Assembly (NCBI GenBank): GCA_902495545.1
Contig: CABUXM010000106.1
Location: 1 to 5,759, forward strand
DNA length: 5,759 nt
Source: an uncultured Collinsella sp.
Lineage (GTDB): Bacteria > Actinomycetota > Coriobacteriia > Coriobacteriales > Coriobacteriaceae
Reading direction: 5' to 3'
The notes below the pieces were generated by a model. It was not told the DNA's origin, ran no database searches, and was given only the letters and a program-made list of their open reading frames with translations. This document shows positions 5,683 through 5,759 of the stretch, piece after piece. The translations under genes and the position numbers were made by a program. Each line of letters begins with the position of its first letter. The first letter of the stretch is position 1.

Positions 5683-5759
5683 AAGTTTATCGCGAGTTCC
5701 GCACGCAAAGGAAAGCACTTAATGTGCTTTCCGTCTTGCGCAGGACTGTAGAGCAGGAA
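5683..5759. repeat. Conserved core of the hairpin element, copy 2 (inverted, cut by window end)
   Basis: This is the reverse complement of the copy 1 core. Blocks 5683-5705 (23 bases) and 5740-5759 (20 bases) are identical to the complement of 5468-5490 and 5415-5434. Between them lies the stem GGAAAGCAC (5710-5718) and GTGCTTTCC (5724-5732) with loop TTAAT. Compared with copy 1 the middle pair has changed on both sides, so pairing is kept. CGCAA (5704-5708) and TTGCG (5736-5740) add an outer stem, here of different sequence from copy 1. The window ends at the limit of the shared block, so the right arm is missing. Confidence 0.85.

Noticed and set aside
5377..5759. CRISPR array
   Set aside because: There are only two repeat copies, in opposite orientation and far apart, without regular spacers.

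Overview
The window is a high-GC, leftward-to-rightward block of core housekeeping genes in the order ybeY (3' part) - dgkA - era - recO - rpsO - pnp, all on the + strand. The ybeY-dgkA-era-recO order is the one known from Gram-positive bacteria, and rpsO-pnp is a widely conserved pair. The high GC, the TKxD form of the Era G4 motif and the Arg-rich PNPase tail suggest an actinobacterium; a gut Coriobacteriia member such as Collinsella is my best guess. This is inference from protein character, not a database match.

Region 1 (1-2516) is a tight operon. Gaps are 9, 12 and 15 bases and no terminator is visible between genes. YbeY (rRNA-maturation nuclease), Era (30S assembly GTPase) and RecO (recombination mediator) flank a small membrane lipid kinase. 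Region 2 (2517-2981) is rpsO with a probable extended -10 promoter, a structured leader that may carry S15 autoregulation, and an intrinsic terminator. Region 3 (2982-5384) is pnp with a hairpin-rich leader ending just before its ribosome binding site, and a strong terminator after the stop. YbeY, Era, S15 and PNPase all belong to ribosome maturation and RNA turnover, so the neighbourhood is functionally coherent.

Region 4 (5377-5759) has no credible gene and is the unusual part. It starts inside the pnp terminator with a 40-base inverted-repeat pair (38 of 40 paired) that encloses a conserved core with its own hairpin. A second copy of that core lies in opposite orientation at the window end. 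The two cores share a 23-base and a 20-base identical block, while the central 9-bp stem differs by one compensatory base-pair change (G-C in one copy, A-T in the other). This argues that the folded shape, as RNA or single-stranded DNA, is under selection. The two mismatches in the long arms would be G-U wobbles in a minus-strand transcript. Between the copies is an AT-rich spacer (38% GC over 5541-5640). I do not recognise the family; it could be a structured noncoding RNA or a palindromic mobile repeat.
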